Of a stretch of 64,000 nucleotides of DNA, positions 29,423 to 38,794 are shown piece after piece (position 1 is the stretch's first letter; each line of letters opens with the position of its first letter). The notes under the pieces were generated by a model. It worked only from the letters and a program-made list of their open reading frames with translations. It was not told where the DNA came from and ran no database searches. A program made the translations under genes and the position numbers. Source of the stretch: Novosphingobium clariflavum. Its GTDB lineage: Bacteria > Pseudomonadota > Alphaproteobacteria > Sphingomonadales > Sphingomonadaceae. The stretch is taken from the NCBI RefSeq assembly GCF_026420865.1, contig NZ_JAPCWC010000013.1, positions 1-64,000 on the forward strand, in the 5' to 3' direction.

Positions 29423-30867
29423 GCTGCGGTCAGCTCGGTGCTGAAACGGTCGGTAAAGTCGGTCAGCTTGGTCGGATATTCGCCCGAGAAGCAGGCGTCG
29501 CAGAACTGCGGGCACTTCTTGATGCGCTTTTCCTCGCCGACCGCGCGGTAGAGACCGTCGATCGAGACGAAGGCCAGACTGTCGGCCTTGATGAAGTCCG
29601 CCATGGCCTGGATGTCCATGTTGGCGGCCAGTAGCTTCGAACGCTCCGGCGTGTCGACGCCGTAGAAGCACGAATGCTCGGTCGGCGGGCTGGCGATGCG
29701 CATGTGCACTTCGGCAGCGCCGGCGTCGCGCATCATCTCGACGATCTTCATCGAGGTGGTGCCGCGCACGATCGAATCGTCGATCAGGATGATCTTCTTG
29801 CCTTCGACGACCGCGCGGTTGGCGTTGTGCTTGCGCTTCACGTCGGCGTGGCGGGCCGCGTCACCCGGCTGGATGAAGGTGCGGCCGACATAGTGCGAAC
29901 GCACGATGCCGAGTTCGAAGGGAATGCCCGACTGCTGGGCATAACCGATCGCGGCGGGCACGCCGCTGTCGGGAACCGGGATCACGACGTCGGCGGCGGC
30001 AGGCGCTTCCTTGGCCAGTTCCATGCCGATCTGCTTGCGCACGCCGTAGACCGAGCGGCCGTCCATCACCGAGTCGGGACGGCTGAAGTAGACGTGTTCG
30101 AAGATGCAGGGGCGCGGGGCCGGGTTGCCGAACGGGCGGTGGCTGGAGATCGTGCCCTTGTGGTCGACCTGGACCATCTCGCCCGGCTCGATCGAGCGGA
30201 TGAATTCGGCGCCGATCACGTCGAAGGCCACGGTTTCCGAGGCGAACACGGTGGCATCGCCGATGCGGCCCATGACCAGCGGACGGATGCCCAGCGGATC
30301 GCGGCAGGCGATCATGCCTTCGGCGGTCATGCAGATCAGCGAATAGGCGCCTTCCACCATGCGCAGCGCGTCGACGAAACGGTCGAGCAGCGTGGGGTAG
30401 CGGCTGGTGGCGACGAGGTGGATGATCACCTCGGTGTCCGAGGTCGACTGGAAGATCGACCCCTTCGACACGAGATCGCGCTTCAGCGTCATCGCGTTGG
30501 AGATGTTGCCGTTGTGGGCGATCGCGAAACCGCCGTCGGCAAGGTCGGCAAAGAGCGGCTGCACGTTGCGCAGACCCGAACCGCCGGTGGTGGCGTAACG
30601 CACGTGGCCCGAGGCCATGGTGCCGGGCAGGGTATCGAGCTCGCGCTGCGAGAACACCTGCGCCACGTGGCCGAGGCCGCGGTAGGAGTGGAACTCCTGG
30701 CCCGAGAAGCTGGTGATACCCACCGCTTCCTGCCCGCGATGCTGGAGCGAGTGAAGCCCGGCGGCAGCGATATTCGCCGCCTCACGAGCACCGATTACGC
30801 CGAAGATGCCGCACTCTTCGCGCAGCTTGTCCCCGTCGGCGTCAAGGAAGGGGTTAGTCAGGTTCAT
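29419..30867 (-). CDS. purF: Amidophosphoribosyltransferase
   Basis: PurF catalyses the first committed step of purine synthesis, PRPP plus glutamine to phosphoribosylamine. 482 residues. An 18-residue propeptide precedes the nucleophile Cys19 in EECGIFGVIG, as in the Bacillus-type enzyme that is processed to expose the Cys. The glutaminase domain includes HRGQEAVG and GNISNA, and the phosphoribosyltransferase domain has the PRPP loop VIPVPDSGVPAA near residue 290 and IILIDDSIVRGTT near 345. The C-terminal CPQFCDACFSGEYP retains Cys residues typical of the iron-sulfur form of PurF. Divergent from lolC. Confidence 0.96.
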   Translation of the reverse strand: MNLTNPFLDADGDKLREECGIFGVIGAREAANIAAAGLHSLQHRGQEAVGITSFSGQEFHSYRGLGHVAQVFSQRELDTLPGTMASGHVRYATTGGSGLRNVQPLFADLADGGFAIAHNGNISNAMTLKRDLVSKGSIFQSTSDTEVIIHLVATSRYPTLLDRFVDALRMVEGAYSLICMTAEGMIACRDPLGIRPLVMGRIGDATVFASETVAFDVIGAEFIRSIEPGEMVQVDHKGTISSHRPFGNPAPRPCIFEHVYFSRPDSVMDGRSVYGVRKQIGMELAKEAPAAADVVIPVPDSGVPAAIGYAQQSGIPFELGIVRSHYVGRTFIQPGDAARHADVKRKHNANRAVVEGKKIILIDDSIVRGTTSMKIVEMMRDAGAAEVHMRIASPPTEHSCFYGVDTPERSKLLAANMDIQAMADFIKADSLAFVSIDGLYRAVGEEKRIKKCPQFCDACFSGEYPTKLTDFTDRFSTELTAA

Positions 30868-31258
30868 GGGTGTTTTTTCCGGCCCGGTGGCACGTCAATG
30901 GCTGGCGCGCATTTGGATCGGATCGGGCGGAAATGCAAGGGGAGAAGCCAGCATCGTGGCAAGGAGCCCGGATGGCAGGGCTCCGGGGGCGCTCCGGCAC
31001 GGGCTCGTCCACGCTGATGCGCCCTTCGGATGACCGGATGATGACAGTGCAGGGGGGCGTTCAAGGGCGAATCATCTCCGGCCGGGAGCGGCAGGCAAAA
31101 CGGGAACCCTCCGGCGCTTCACGTATTGTTCAGCCACTCGAATCCACCCCGGCACGGGCTTGCGGTCCCGCTGGCCAGTGCGTCTACCCGTGCGCTTGCC
31201 AGTATGGGCGCATAGCCTTAATGCCGCCTCATCCCATGATCTCAGACGGACCCGTCGC
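30868..31258. other. Gene-free interval between purF and lolC
   Basis: A 391-bp divergent upstream region. No convincing reading frame, RNA gene or repeat was found. A stem GGAGCCC/GGGCTCC lies near 30962-30983 in what would be the purF leader; it is short and no purine-riboswitch core was recognised. Promoters for purF and lolC must lie here but I could not place them with confidence. Confidence 0.5.
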
Positions 31259-32500
31259 TTGATCCTTTCCCCTTTCGAATGGACCATTGCCAAGCGCTAC
31301 ATGCTGCCCGGAAAGGGCGAGCGCTTCATCGCACTGGTTGCCGGCATCAGCCTTGTCGCCGTCATGCTCGGCGTCGCCGCGCTGGTTATCGTCATGAGCG
31401 TCATGAACGGTTTCCGCGCCGAACTCTTCGACAAGATCGTCGGCCTCAACGGCCATGCGATCGTCCAGGCCTATGGCGGGCGGCTCGACAACTGGCAGGA
31501 TGTCCTGAAGGACATTCGCGCGACGCCGGGCGTCGTGCGGGCTTCGCCGTTGATCGAACAGCCGCTGGCCGTCACTTTCAATGGCCGCCTCGAAGGCGTC
31601 TCGGTGCGGGGTAACACGACCGAGGACATCGCCCGCATTCGCGACAAGGTGAAGCAGGGCAACCTTGCCGATCTGCGCCCGGGCAGTGAAACCGTGGCGA
31701 TCGGTTCGGAACTGGCCAAGAACCTTGGCGCGCAAGTCGGCGACGTCATCACGCTCTATAATCCGCTGGGGCGCACGACGCCGTTCGGCACGGTTCCGCG
31801 TCAGGTTGCCTACAAGGTCGGCGCGATCTTCGAGATTGGCGTCTACGATTACGACAATACGTTCGTCATCATGCCGATGCAGGATGCGCAGACGCTGCTG
31901 CTGACCGGCGATACCGTGGGCATGATCGAAGTGACGACGACCGATCCCGACCGTGTCGAGACGATCCTCGCCCCCGTGCAGCGCAAGCTGGCAGGGCGCG
32001 CCGTCGTCACCGACTGGAAGACCATCAACGCCTCGCTGTTCGAGGCGCTGGCAGTGGAGCGCGTCGCGATGTTCGTGGTGCTGTCCATCATCGTGCTGGT
32101 GGCGGTGTTCAACATCCTTTCCTCGCTGATCATGCTGGTCCGCGCCAAGACGCGCGACATCGCGATCCTGCGGACGATGGGCGCCACGCGGCGATCGCTG
32201 CTGAAGGTCTTCGTGACGACCGGGTTCTGCATCGGCGCGCTGGGCACGGTGGCGGGCGTGGTGATCGGCTTCATCTTCCTCTATTTCCGCCAGCCCATCG
32301 TTCACGCGGTGGAGATCGTCACCGGCCAGAACCTGTGGGATCCGTCGATCCGCTTCCTGACCGAACTACCCTCCCGTTCCGACCCGGTGGAGATCGCGGT
32401 GATTTGCGTGATGTCGCTGGTCTTCAGTTTCCTTGCCACGCTCTACCCGGCCTACAAGGCGGCGAGCACCGATCCTGTGCAGGTGCTGCGTTATGAATGA
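31259..32500 (+). CDS. lolC: Lipoprotein-releasing ABC transporter permease
   Basis: LolC/E permease with LolD extracts outer-membrane lipoproteins from the inner membrane. 413 residues: a first membrane helix (about 20-45, preceded by [17 protein letters not shown]), a large periplasmic domain, and three C-terminal helices (about 270-390) typical of FtsX/MacB-like permeases, ending QVLRYE. A TTG start is proposed because family proteins begin [14 protein letters not shown] and no ATG is at this position; an in-frame ATG 99 bases upstream would add a non-conserved Arg/Pro-rich stretch. It overlaps lolD by 8 bases. LolC and LolE were not distinguished. Confidence 0.92.
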   Translation: MILSPFEWTIAKRYMLPGKGERFIALVAGISLVAVMLGVAALVIVMSVMNGFRAELFDKIVGLNGHAIVQAYGGRLDNWQDVLKDIRATPGVVRASPLIEQPLAVTFNGRLEGVSVRGNTTEDIARIRDKVKQGNLADLRPGSETVAIGSELAKNLGAQVGDVITLYNPLGRTTPFGTVPRQVAYKVGAIFEIGVYDYDNTFVIMPMQDAQTLLLTGDTVGMIEVTTTDPDRVETILAPVQRKLAGRAVVTDWKTINASLFEALAVERVAMFVVLSIIVLVAVFNILSSLIMLVRAKTRDIAILRTMGATRRSLLKVFVTTGFCIGALGTVAGVVIGFIFLYFRQPIVHAVEIVTGQNLWDPSIRFLTELPSRSDPVEIAVICVMSLVFSFLATLYPAYKAASTDPVQVLRYE

Positions 32501-33167
32501 TCCCGTAGTGCGCCTGAAGGCGCTGACCCGCAGCTTCGAGCAAGGCGGCGTCACCATCGATGTGCTGCGCGGCGTCGATCTGGACGTGCAGCCCGGAGAG
32601 ATCGTTGCGTTGCTGGGCCCGTCCGGCTCTGGCAAGTCGACCATGCTGCAGGCCATCGGCCTGCTGGAAGGCGGCTTTGGCGGTTTGATCGAGATTGCCG
32701 GCATCAATGCGTCGAAGCTGGGCAAGGACCAGCGGGCGGCGGTGCGGCGCGATCACATCGGCTTCGTCTACCAGTTCCACCACCTGCTGCCCGATTTCAA
32801 CGCGATCGAGAACGTGGTGCTGCCGCAGCTCATCACCGGCAAGCCGCGCGGCGAGTGCGAGGAGCGGGCGAAGGAATTGCTGGGCGCGCTCGGCCTCGGG
32901 CAGCGCCTCGATCACCGTCCGAGCAAGCTTTCCGGCGGCGAGCAGCAGCGTGTGGCGGTCGCCCGTGCGCTGGCCAATCGCCCGCGCCTGGTGCTGGCGG
33001 ACGAGCCCACCGGCAATCTCGACGAGGCGACCGCGGACAAGGTCTTTGCGCAGTTCCTCGAACTCGTGCGCGGGCAGGGCAGCGCGGCGCTGGTCGCCAC
33101 CCACAACGAGCGGTTGGCGGCAGCGATGGACCGCGTGGTGCGGCTCCATGAAGGCGTACTGGCCTGA
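32493..33167 (+). CDS. lolD: Lipoprotein-releasing ABC transporter ATP-binding protein
   Basis: A 224-residue ATPase: Walker [10 protein letters not shown] (42-50), Q-loop region, [15 protein letters not shown] signature near 147, Walker [13 protein letters not shown] near 167 and the His-loop THNERLA near 205. The [10 protein letters not shown] segment is typical of LolD. The start overlaps lolC by eight bases (ATGAATGA), so the two are translationally coupled. Confidence 0.96.
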   Translation: MNDPVVRLKALTRSFEQGGVTIDVLRGVDLDVQPGEIVALLGPSGSGKSTMLQAIGLLEGGFGGLIEIAGINASKLGKDQRAAVRRDHIGFVYQFHHLLPDFNAIENVVLPQLITGKPRGECEERAKELLGALGLGQRLDHRPSKLSGGEQQRVAVARALANRPRLVLADEPTGNLDEATADKVFAQFLELVRGQGSAALVATHNERLAAAMDRVVRLHEGVLA

Positions 33168-33259
33168 GGGAACCGGCAGGCGCATCACTCGTTGAATTCC
33201 GTGATTTCGCATACCAGATACGGTAGAACACCAGGTACTTGAGGAAAGGATCGCAGGAC

Positions 33260-33544
33260 ATGAGCGACATTCCGTCCACCATCCGGGCAGAGAGCGCCGG
33301 ACCCGAACGGTTCCATTGGGAAGACTCGGCGGAACTGCACAAGTGCGCGGACGGCGGCGGCCTGTTCCACAACCTCAAGGTCATTCGCCGGGGCAGCGTG
33401 TCCGAGCTCGTGCGTTTCGTGATGAGCCTGCCCGAGGACGAGCAGGACGACTATGCGATCCAGAAGGACGGCGACCGGACTTTCCGCATCGGCGAGATCC
33501 GCGCGCTGTCCCGCCGCGCCGACTTTCCTGCCACCGACGCGTGA
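33260..33544 (+). CDS. Small conserved cytosolic protein of unknown function
   Basis: I do not recognise this 94-residue acidic protein. It is Glu/Asp/Arg-rich with no signal or membrane segment; SELVRFVMSLPEDEQDDYAI suggests helices. GCAGGAC precedes the ATG. It follows lolD after 92 bp and overlaps nothing, but the gpx gene starts 10 bp downstream, so it is probably the first gene of a lolCD-distal or gpx transcript. Confidence 0.65.
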   Translation: MSDIPSTIRAESAGPERFHWEDSAELHKCADGGGLFHNLKVIRRGSVSELVRFVMSLPEDEQDDYAIQKDGDRTFRIGEIRALSRRADFPATDA

Positions 33545-33554
33545 GTTCGCCGAC

Positions 33555-34046
33555 GTGAGCAAGGATCCGCGCACGATCGCCGATTTCACCGCGACCCTGC
33601 CGAATGGCGAGACGATCAGTCTCGCCGACCGGGCGGGCAAGGTGCTGCTTGTCGTCAACACCGCCAGCAAGTGCGGCTTCACGCCGCAGTACCAGGGGCT
33701 GGAGCAGCTCTGGCGCATGCACGGGGCGCAGGGCTTCGAGGTGATCGCCTTCCCCTGCAACCAGTTCGGCGGCCAGGAACCGGGTGATGCCGAGGAGATC
33801 GCCGGCTTCTGCGAGGTGAACTTCGGCCTGTCCTTCCCGCTGATGGGCAAGGTGGAGGTCAACGGCGACAATGCGCCGCCGCTCTGGCAATGGCTCAAGG
33901 CCGAGGCGCCGGGGGTGCTGGGCAGCAAGTCGATCAAGTGGAACTTCACCAAGTTCCTGATCGGCCGCGACGGCAAGGTCGTGCGCCGTTATGCGCCGAC
34001 CGACAAGCCCGAGACCATCGAGCAGGACATCGTGAAGCTGCTCTGA
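33555..34046 (+). CDS. gpx: Glutathione peroxidase-family peroxidase
   Basis: A 163-residue cytosolic peroxidase. The peroxidatic Cys40 is in NTASKCGFTPQY, with the Gln of FPCNQFGGQEPG near residue 80 and the Trp of IKWNFTKFL near 134 completing the Cys-Gln-Trp triad. Cys replaces selenocysteine. Cys-type bacterial enzymes usually reduce hydroperoxides with thioredoxin. The second Cys (FPCNQ) could be the resolving residue. Starts at a GTG 10 bp after the preceding gene. Confidence 0.9.
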   Translation: MSKDPRTIADFTATLPNGETISLADRAGKVLLVVNTASKCGFTPQYQGLEQLWRMHGAQGFEVIAFPCNQFGGQEPGDAEEIAGFCEVNFGLSFPLMGKVEVNGDNAPPLWQWLKAEAPGVLGSKSIKWNFTKFLIGRDGKVVRRYAPTDKPETIEQDIVKLL

Positions 34047-34084
34047 TCCGCCCGCACGGGTCCTGCCGCACGGGCGCGAGCAGG

Positions 34085-34120
34085 AAAAAGGGGCGCGGCC
34101 GCCATGGCCGCGCCCCTTTT
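34085..34120. terminator. Bidirectional intrinsic terminator
   Basis: An 11-bp perfect stem (GGGGCGCGGCC/GGCCGCGCCCC) with a five-base loop is flanked by AAAAA on the left and TTTT on the right, so it can stop gpx and the convergent RcnB-like gene. Confidence 0.9.
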
Positions 34121-34128
34121 CTGTCGGC

Positions 34129-34791
34129 TCAGTAGAAGGCGCCGTAGATCACGTCGACGACGGCGCGGGTGCGACGGTCGACCAGTAGCAGGTCGGGGCC
34201 GTAGCGCACCCAGTAGTAGCCCGGAGGCGGTGGTCCGACGCCGATCATCGCGTAGTTCTGGAACAGGTAGGTCGAGGACAGGAAGATCGCGGGCAAGATC
34301 ATGTGCACATGCCAGCGACGATAGCCGTAGCCGTGCGGATAGCGGTACGGCGGCGCATGCATGGGCCGGAACGTGCTCGGGCGGCCCATGCCGGGGCGGT
34401 GCGGGTGATGGACAACCGGCGGGCGCCCGTGGTTCGGCGGCGGGCGGTGGGTGTTGCTACCGTGCCCGTTGCCATTGCCATGACCGTTGTTCGGGGGGCG
34501 ATGGGCGTTCCCGCCGCCACTGGGCGGGCGTTGGTGGTTACCGCTGCCACCCGGCGGGCGCTGGGCGTTGCCGCCTCCCGAGGGCGGACGGGTCACGTTT
34601 CCGCCTCCCGAGGGAGGACGGTTGGCATGGCCGCCACCGCCGCTTGGCGGACGGTTGGCATGGCCGCCTCCGCCCGGTGGGCGCGATGGCCCGGGGCGCT
34701 GGTGTTGCTGCGCCATCGCCGCGAATTCGCCGGGCAGCAGTCCGTCCGGCGCCAGCAGCAGGGGGATGATGGCAAGATAGGCGTACTTCAT
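34129..34791 (-). CDS. RcnB-like periplasmic protein with Gly/Pro repeats
   Basis: A 220-residue exported protein. A signal peptide (about 1-27) is followed by a repeat region, six to seven copies of a RPPSGGGN-type unit (residues about 35-100), a His/Pro-rich stretch (about 100-140) and a C-terminal RcnB domain (VRYGPDLLLVDRRTRAVVDVIY). E. coli RcnB helps nickel/cobalt homeostasis; the many His residues here (more than 20) could bind metal, but that is inference. The repeats are made of GC-rich direct repeats in the DNA and could vary in number. Preceded by no obvious operon partner. Confidence 0.75.
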   Translation of the reverse strand: MKYAYLAIIPLLLAPDGLLPGEFAAMAQQHQRPGPSRPPGGGGHANRPPSGGGGHANRPPSGGGNVTRPPSGGGNAQRPPGGSGNHQRPPSGGGNAHRPPNNGHGNGNGHGSNTHRPPPNHGRPPVVHHPHRPGMGRPSTFRPMHAPPYRYPHGYGYRRWHVHMILPAIFLSSTYLFQNYAMIGVGPPPPGYYWVRYGPDLLLVDRRTRAVVDVIYGAFY

Positions 34792-35072
34792 TCAGAGTTC
34801 TCCCAGTACGGCCATGACAATCCGGCGATGGTCGGAGCGATCCGCATGGGTGGCCCGTCGAGGATGGGCATCGCGCCAGCGGAGCAAACCGGACTCGATG
34901 AAGTTTCTGGGACGATGCTCCTGTTTTCAGTCGCTTTCAAGGCTCGGCTGACAATCCTGTCCGGGGTGCCGGGGCATCCGGCCGCATGTCTGTCCACGGG
35001 CTTATCCCCAGCCCCCATGTTGATCGCGCGGCCCTCTTGATCGCGCATGGGGGCAGCGCCTAAATTCCCGCG

Positions 35073-38000
35073 ATGGCCTATGCACCCTTTGTCCCGCTGC
35101 GCATCTTTTCGAGCTTCACGATGCTGGACGGGGCAATCGATCCCAAGGCTGCCGCCAAGCTGGCGAAGGAGCGCAAGTTCCCTGCCGCCGCGATTTGCGA
35201 CCGCAACGGCCTTTACGGCGCGCCGATGTATGCCGGTGCCTGCAAGGGCGTGGGCGTGCAGCCGATCGTCGGCACGTTCCTCGCCATCGGCCGCCCCGGC
35301 GCCGTCGCGCAGGGGCAGGAACGGCCGATCGACTGGCTGGCCCTGTTCGCGCAGAACGAGGCGGGCTGGCTCAACTTGTGCGATCTGGTCAGCCGCGCGC
35401 ACCTCGACCGCCCGCTGGAACTCGACGCCCATGTCGAACTCGAAAGCCTGCGCGGTCGTACCGACGGCCTGATCTGCCTGACCGGCGGCGACGAGGGCGC
35501 GCTGGCACGGCTCTACGCGGCGGGCAAGGCCGAGGCGGCGGAAAGCTATTGCGACACCCTGCAATCGCTGTTCGGCGACCGTCTCTACATCGAGATCACC
35601 CGCACCGGCGAGGCCGTGGAGGACGAGAGCGAGGAAGACCTGATCGCGCTCGCCTATGAACGCGACATTCCGCTGGTCGGCACCAACCCGGCGCAATATG
35701 CCGAGGCGAAGTTCCACCCCGCGCACGACGCGCTGCTGTGCATCGCCAACTCGACGCAGGTCGATGCCGCCGACCGTCCGCGCTCCTCGTCGGAGCGCTG
35801 GGTCAAGCCGGTCGAGATGATGCAGGAGCTGTTCGCGGACCTGCCCGAGGCGCTGGCCAACACGCTCGTCGTCGCGCAGCGCTGTGCCTACATGCCGCCG
35901 CGCCGCAAGCCGCTGCTGCCCAGCCTCGCCGGCGACCTCGAGGGCGAGGCGCGGATGCTGGCGGACAATTCGCGCGCCGGCCTTGCCCGCCGTCTCGCGC
36001 CGTACTGGCCGGAGGTGACCGAGGATGAGCTTGACGCCGCCATGGCGCTCCAGGGCGAAGAGCGCGAGGCCGCCTACAAGGAACTGGCCGAACGCGGCGT
36101 CACCGAGGATTTCCTCGACTATGCCAGGCGCCTCGATTTCGAGGTGCAGATCATCGTCGGCATGGGCTTCCCCGGCTACTTCCTGATCGTGGCCGACTTC
36201 ATCAAGTGGGCCAAGGACAACGACATTCCGGTGGGGCCGGGCCGTGGTTCGGGTGCAGGCTCGCTGGTCGCCTGGGCGCTCACGGTTACCGACCTCGATC
36301 CGCTCAAGCTGGGCCTGCTGTTCGAACGCTTCCTGAACCCGGAACGCGTCTCGATGCCCGACTTCGACATCGACTTCTGCGAAACCCGGCGCGGCGAGGT
36401 GATCCGCTACGTCCAGCGCAAGTATGGCGACGATCACGTCGCCCAGATCATCACCTTCGGCAAGATGAAGGCCCGCGCGGTGCTGCGCGACTGCGGGCGC
36501 ATCCTGCAGATGGGCTACGGCCGCGTCGACAGCCTGTGCAAGATGGTGCCCAACCATCCGACCGACCCCTGGACGCTGACCGAGGCGCTGCACGGCCGCA
36601 AGAAGCACGGCGTCACGTCCGATCCGCCGGTCGCCGAATTCCGCCGCGAATACGATGTCGACCACGAGGTGAAGCGCCTCGTCGACCTTGCCGTGCAGCT
36701 CGAGGGCCTGCCGCGCAACTCGTCCACCCACGCGGCGGGCGTCGTCATCGGCGACCGGCCGCTGGCGCAGTTGGTGCCGCTCTACCGCGATCCGCGCTCG
36801 GACATGCCGGTCACGCAGTTCGACATGAAGTCGGTGGAAGACACCGGCCTCGTGAAGTTCGACTTCCTCGGCCTCAAGACGCTCTCGGTGCTGAAGAAGG
36901 CTTGCGACCTGCTCGCCCGGCGCGGGATCACCATCAATCTGTCGACGCTCGGCTGGGACGATCCGGCGGTCTACGAACTGCTCAAGCGCGGCGATACGGT
37001 CGGCGTGTTCCAGCTGGAATCGGAAGGCATGCGCCGCACGCTGGCGGCGGTGAAGCCGACCAACTTCGGCGACATCATCGCGCTCGTCTCGCTCTACCGT
37101 CCGGGCCCGATGGACAATATCCCGCTGTTCGGCCGCCGCAAGAACGGGCTGGAATCGATCGAATACCCGCACGACAAGCTCGCCGGCATCCTCGGCGAGA
37201 CTTACGGGATCTTCGTCTACCAGGAACAGGTCATGCAGGCCGCGCAGATCCTGGCGGGCTACTCGCTGGGCGACGCCGACCTTCTGCGCCGCGCGATGGG
37301 CAAGAAGGTCCAGGCGGAAATGGACAAGCAGCGCCAACGCTTCGTCGATGGCTGCAAGGAGGTGTCCGGCATCGATGCGGCCAAGGCCAACGAACTGTTC
37401 GACTTGATCGACAAGTTCGCCGGCTACGGCTTCAACAAGTCGCACGCCGCCGCCTACGCGCTGCTCGCCTACCACACCGCGTGGTTCAAGGCGCATTACC
37501 CGCACGAATTCTACGCCGCCTCGATGTGCTTCGACATGCACCAGTCGGAAAAGCTGGCGATCTTCGTGGACGACGCGCGTCGCAACGGCATCGAACTGGC
37601 CCCGCCGGACATCAACATGTCCGAGGCCGAGTTCTGCGTCGAGGAAACGCATGACAGCCACGCGGTGCGTTATGCGCTGGCGGGTATCCGCAACGTGGGT
37701 GAGAAGGCGATGGAGGCGATCGTTGCCGAGCGCGAGGCGAACGGCAAGTTCGTCAGCCTCGACGACGTGTTCCGCCGCGCGCCCGCCGGATCGATGAACC
37801 GCCGCCAATTGGAAAGCCTCGCCGCGGCAGGCGGGTTCGATGCCCTCGAGCCCAACCGCGCCAAGGTCCTCGCCAATGCGGATACCCTGCTGGCCGAGGC
37901 GGACCGGTCCTCGCGAGAGCGCAATTCGGACCAGAACAGCCTGTTCGGCGGCGACGATCACGTCGAGCAGGACCTGCGGCTCGTCGATGCCCAGCCCTGG

Positions 38001-38675
38001 AGCCGCATGGACCAGATGGCCAAGGAGCGCGAGACGTTCGGCTTCTACTTCGCGGCCCATCCGGTCGAGCAGTACCGCGCGGTGGCCTCGGCCAACGGTG
38101 CGCGAACCTTCTCCAGCCTGATGGCGGGCGGTAGCGGCGGCGGCCGTGCGGGCGCCGTCATGGCGGCGATGGTGGAGAACGTGCAGAAGCGCAAGACCAA
38201 GCGGGGCAAGGACTTCGTCATGGTCGACTACTCGGATTCGTCGGGCAACTTCTCGGCCTGCTGCTTCGAGGAAAGCATGGTCGAGAGCTTCGTGAAGTGG
38301 GGCAAGGAGAGCGCCTGCGTGCTGCTCACTGTCGAACTCGACAGCCCCAATCCCGACGAGCCGCCGCGCGTGACTGTCCGCGGCGCGCGGCCGCTTGCCG
38401 AAGTGAAGGCGGATGCGCGCATGTTCCTGACCCTCGACATCGACCGCATCGAGGCGGTGCAGGAACTGGCCATGCTGGTGCGCACCGGCGCGTCCGGCTG
38501 CGGCGAGATCATGGCGACGCTGCATCTGGGCGGCGGCCAGACGCAGAAAGTGCGCCTCGGCCGCGATTTCGCGCTGGATGGCGATTTTGCCGAGCACCTT
38601 GCCAGCGTGGCGGGACTGTCCAACATCTCGCTCATCGCCCGGCGCGGTCCCGAGGGGCTGCGGCAGGCAGCGTAG
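35073..38675 (+). CDS. dnaE: DNA polymerase III alpha subunit
   Basis: The replicative polymerase catalytic chain, 1200 residues. It begins with a PHP domain (LRIFSSFTMLDGAIDP), continues with the C-family palm (GPGRGSGAGSLVAWAL near residue 390; catalytic Asps in MPDFDIDFCE near 430), fingers, HhH and a C-terminal OB fold (KRKTKRGKDFVMVDYSDS near 1045). Family-typical CKMVPNHP, GFNKSHAAAYALLAYHTAW (partly shown), are present. The length and domain order match DnaE1, not the error-prone DnaE2. No intein. Only about 280 bp separates it from the RcnB-like gene. Confidence 0.98.
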   Translation: MAYAPFVPLRIFSSFTMLDGAIDPKAAAKLAKERKFPAAAICDRNGLYGAPMYAGACKGVGVQPIVGTFLAIGRPGAVAQGQERPIDWLALFAQNEAGWLNLCDLVSRAHLDRPLELDAHVELESLRGRTDGLICLTGGDEGALARLYAAGKAEAAESYCDTLQSLFGDRLYIEITRTGEAVEDESEEDLIALAYERDIPLVGTNPAQYAEAKFHPAHDALLCIANSTQVDAADRPRSSSERWVKPVEMMQELFADLPEALANTLVVAQRCAYMPPRRKPLLPSLAGDLEGEARMLADNSRAGLARRLAPYWPEVTEDELDAAMALQGEEREAAYKELAERGVTEDFLDYARRLDFEVQIIVGMGFPGYFLIVADFIKWAKDNDIPVGPGRGSGAGSLVAWALTVTDLDPLKLGLLFERFLNPERVSMPDFDIDFCETRRGEVIRYVQRKYGDDHVAQIITFGKMKARAVLRDCGRILQMGYGRVDSLCKMVPNHPTDPWTLTEALHGRKKHGVTSDPPVAEFRREYDVDHEVKRLVDLAVQLEGLPRNSSTHAAGVVIGDRPLAQLVPLYRDPRSDMPVTQFDMKSVEDTGLVKFDFLGLKTLSVLKKACDLLARRGITINLSTLGWDDPAVYELLKRGDTVGVFQLESEGMRRTLAAVKPTNFGDIIALVSLYRPGPMDNIPLFGRRKNGLESIEYPHDKLAGILGETYGIFVYQEQVMQAAQILAGYSLGDADLLRRAMGKKVQAEMDKQRQRFVDGCKEVSGIDAAKANELFDLIDKFAGYGFNKSHAAAYALLAYHTAWFKAHYPHEFYAASMCFDMHQSEKLAIFVDDARRNGIELAPPDINMSEAEFCVEETHDSHAVRYALAGIRNVGEKAMEAIVAEREANGKFVSLDDVFRRAPAGSMNRRQLESLAAAGGFDALEPNRAKVLANADTLLAEADRSSRERNSDQNSLFGGDDHVEQDLRLVDAQPWSRMDQMAKERETFGFYFAAHPVEQYRAVASANGARTFSSLMAGGSGGGRAGAVMAAMVENVQKRKTKRGKDFVMVDYSDSSGNFSACCFEESMVESFVKWGKESACVLLTVELDSPNPDEPPRVTVRGARPLAEVKADARMFLTLDIDRIEAVQELAMLVRTGASGCGEIMATLHLGGGQTQKVRLGRDFALDGDFAEHLASVAGLSNISLIARRGPEGLRQAA

Positions 38676-38794
38676 GCCTGCGCGGAATCCCGGATTGATA
38701 CAGGGCTGTCGGAATTTTCCGCCAGGCCGAGGCGCGAGTGTCTTGCGTCCTGAGAATGGACGTTCATACCTTGGATGCATAGCGGGAGATGGCT

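Noticed and set aside
34788..38780. A 1330-codon open frame on the minus strand across dnaE
   Set aside because: Mirror frame of a clear DnaE; very Arg/His/Leu-rich composition with no domain motif, as expected from high GC antisense DNA.
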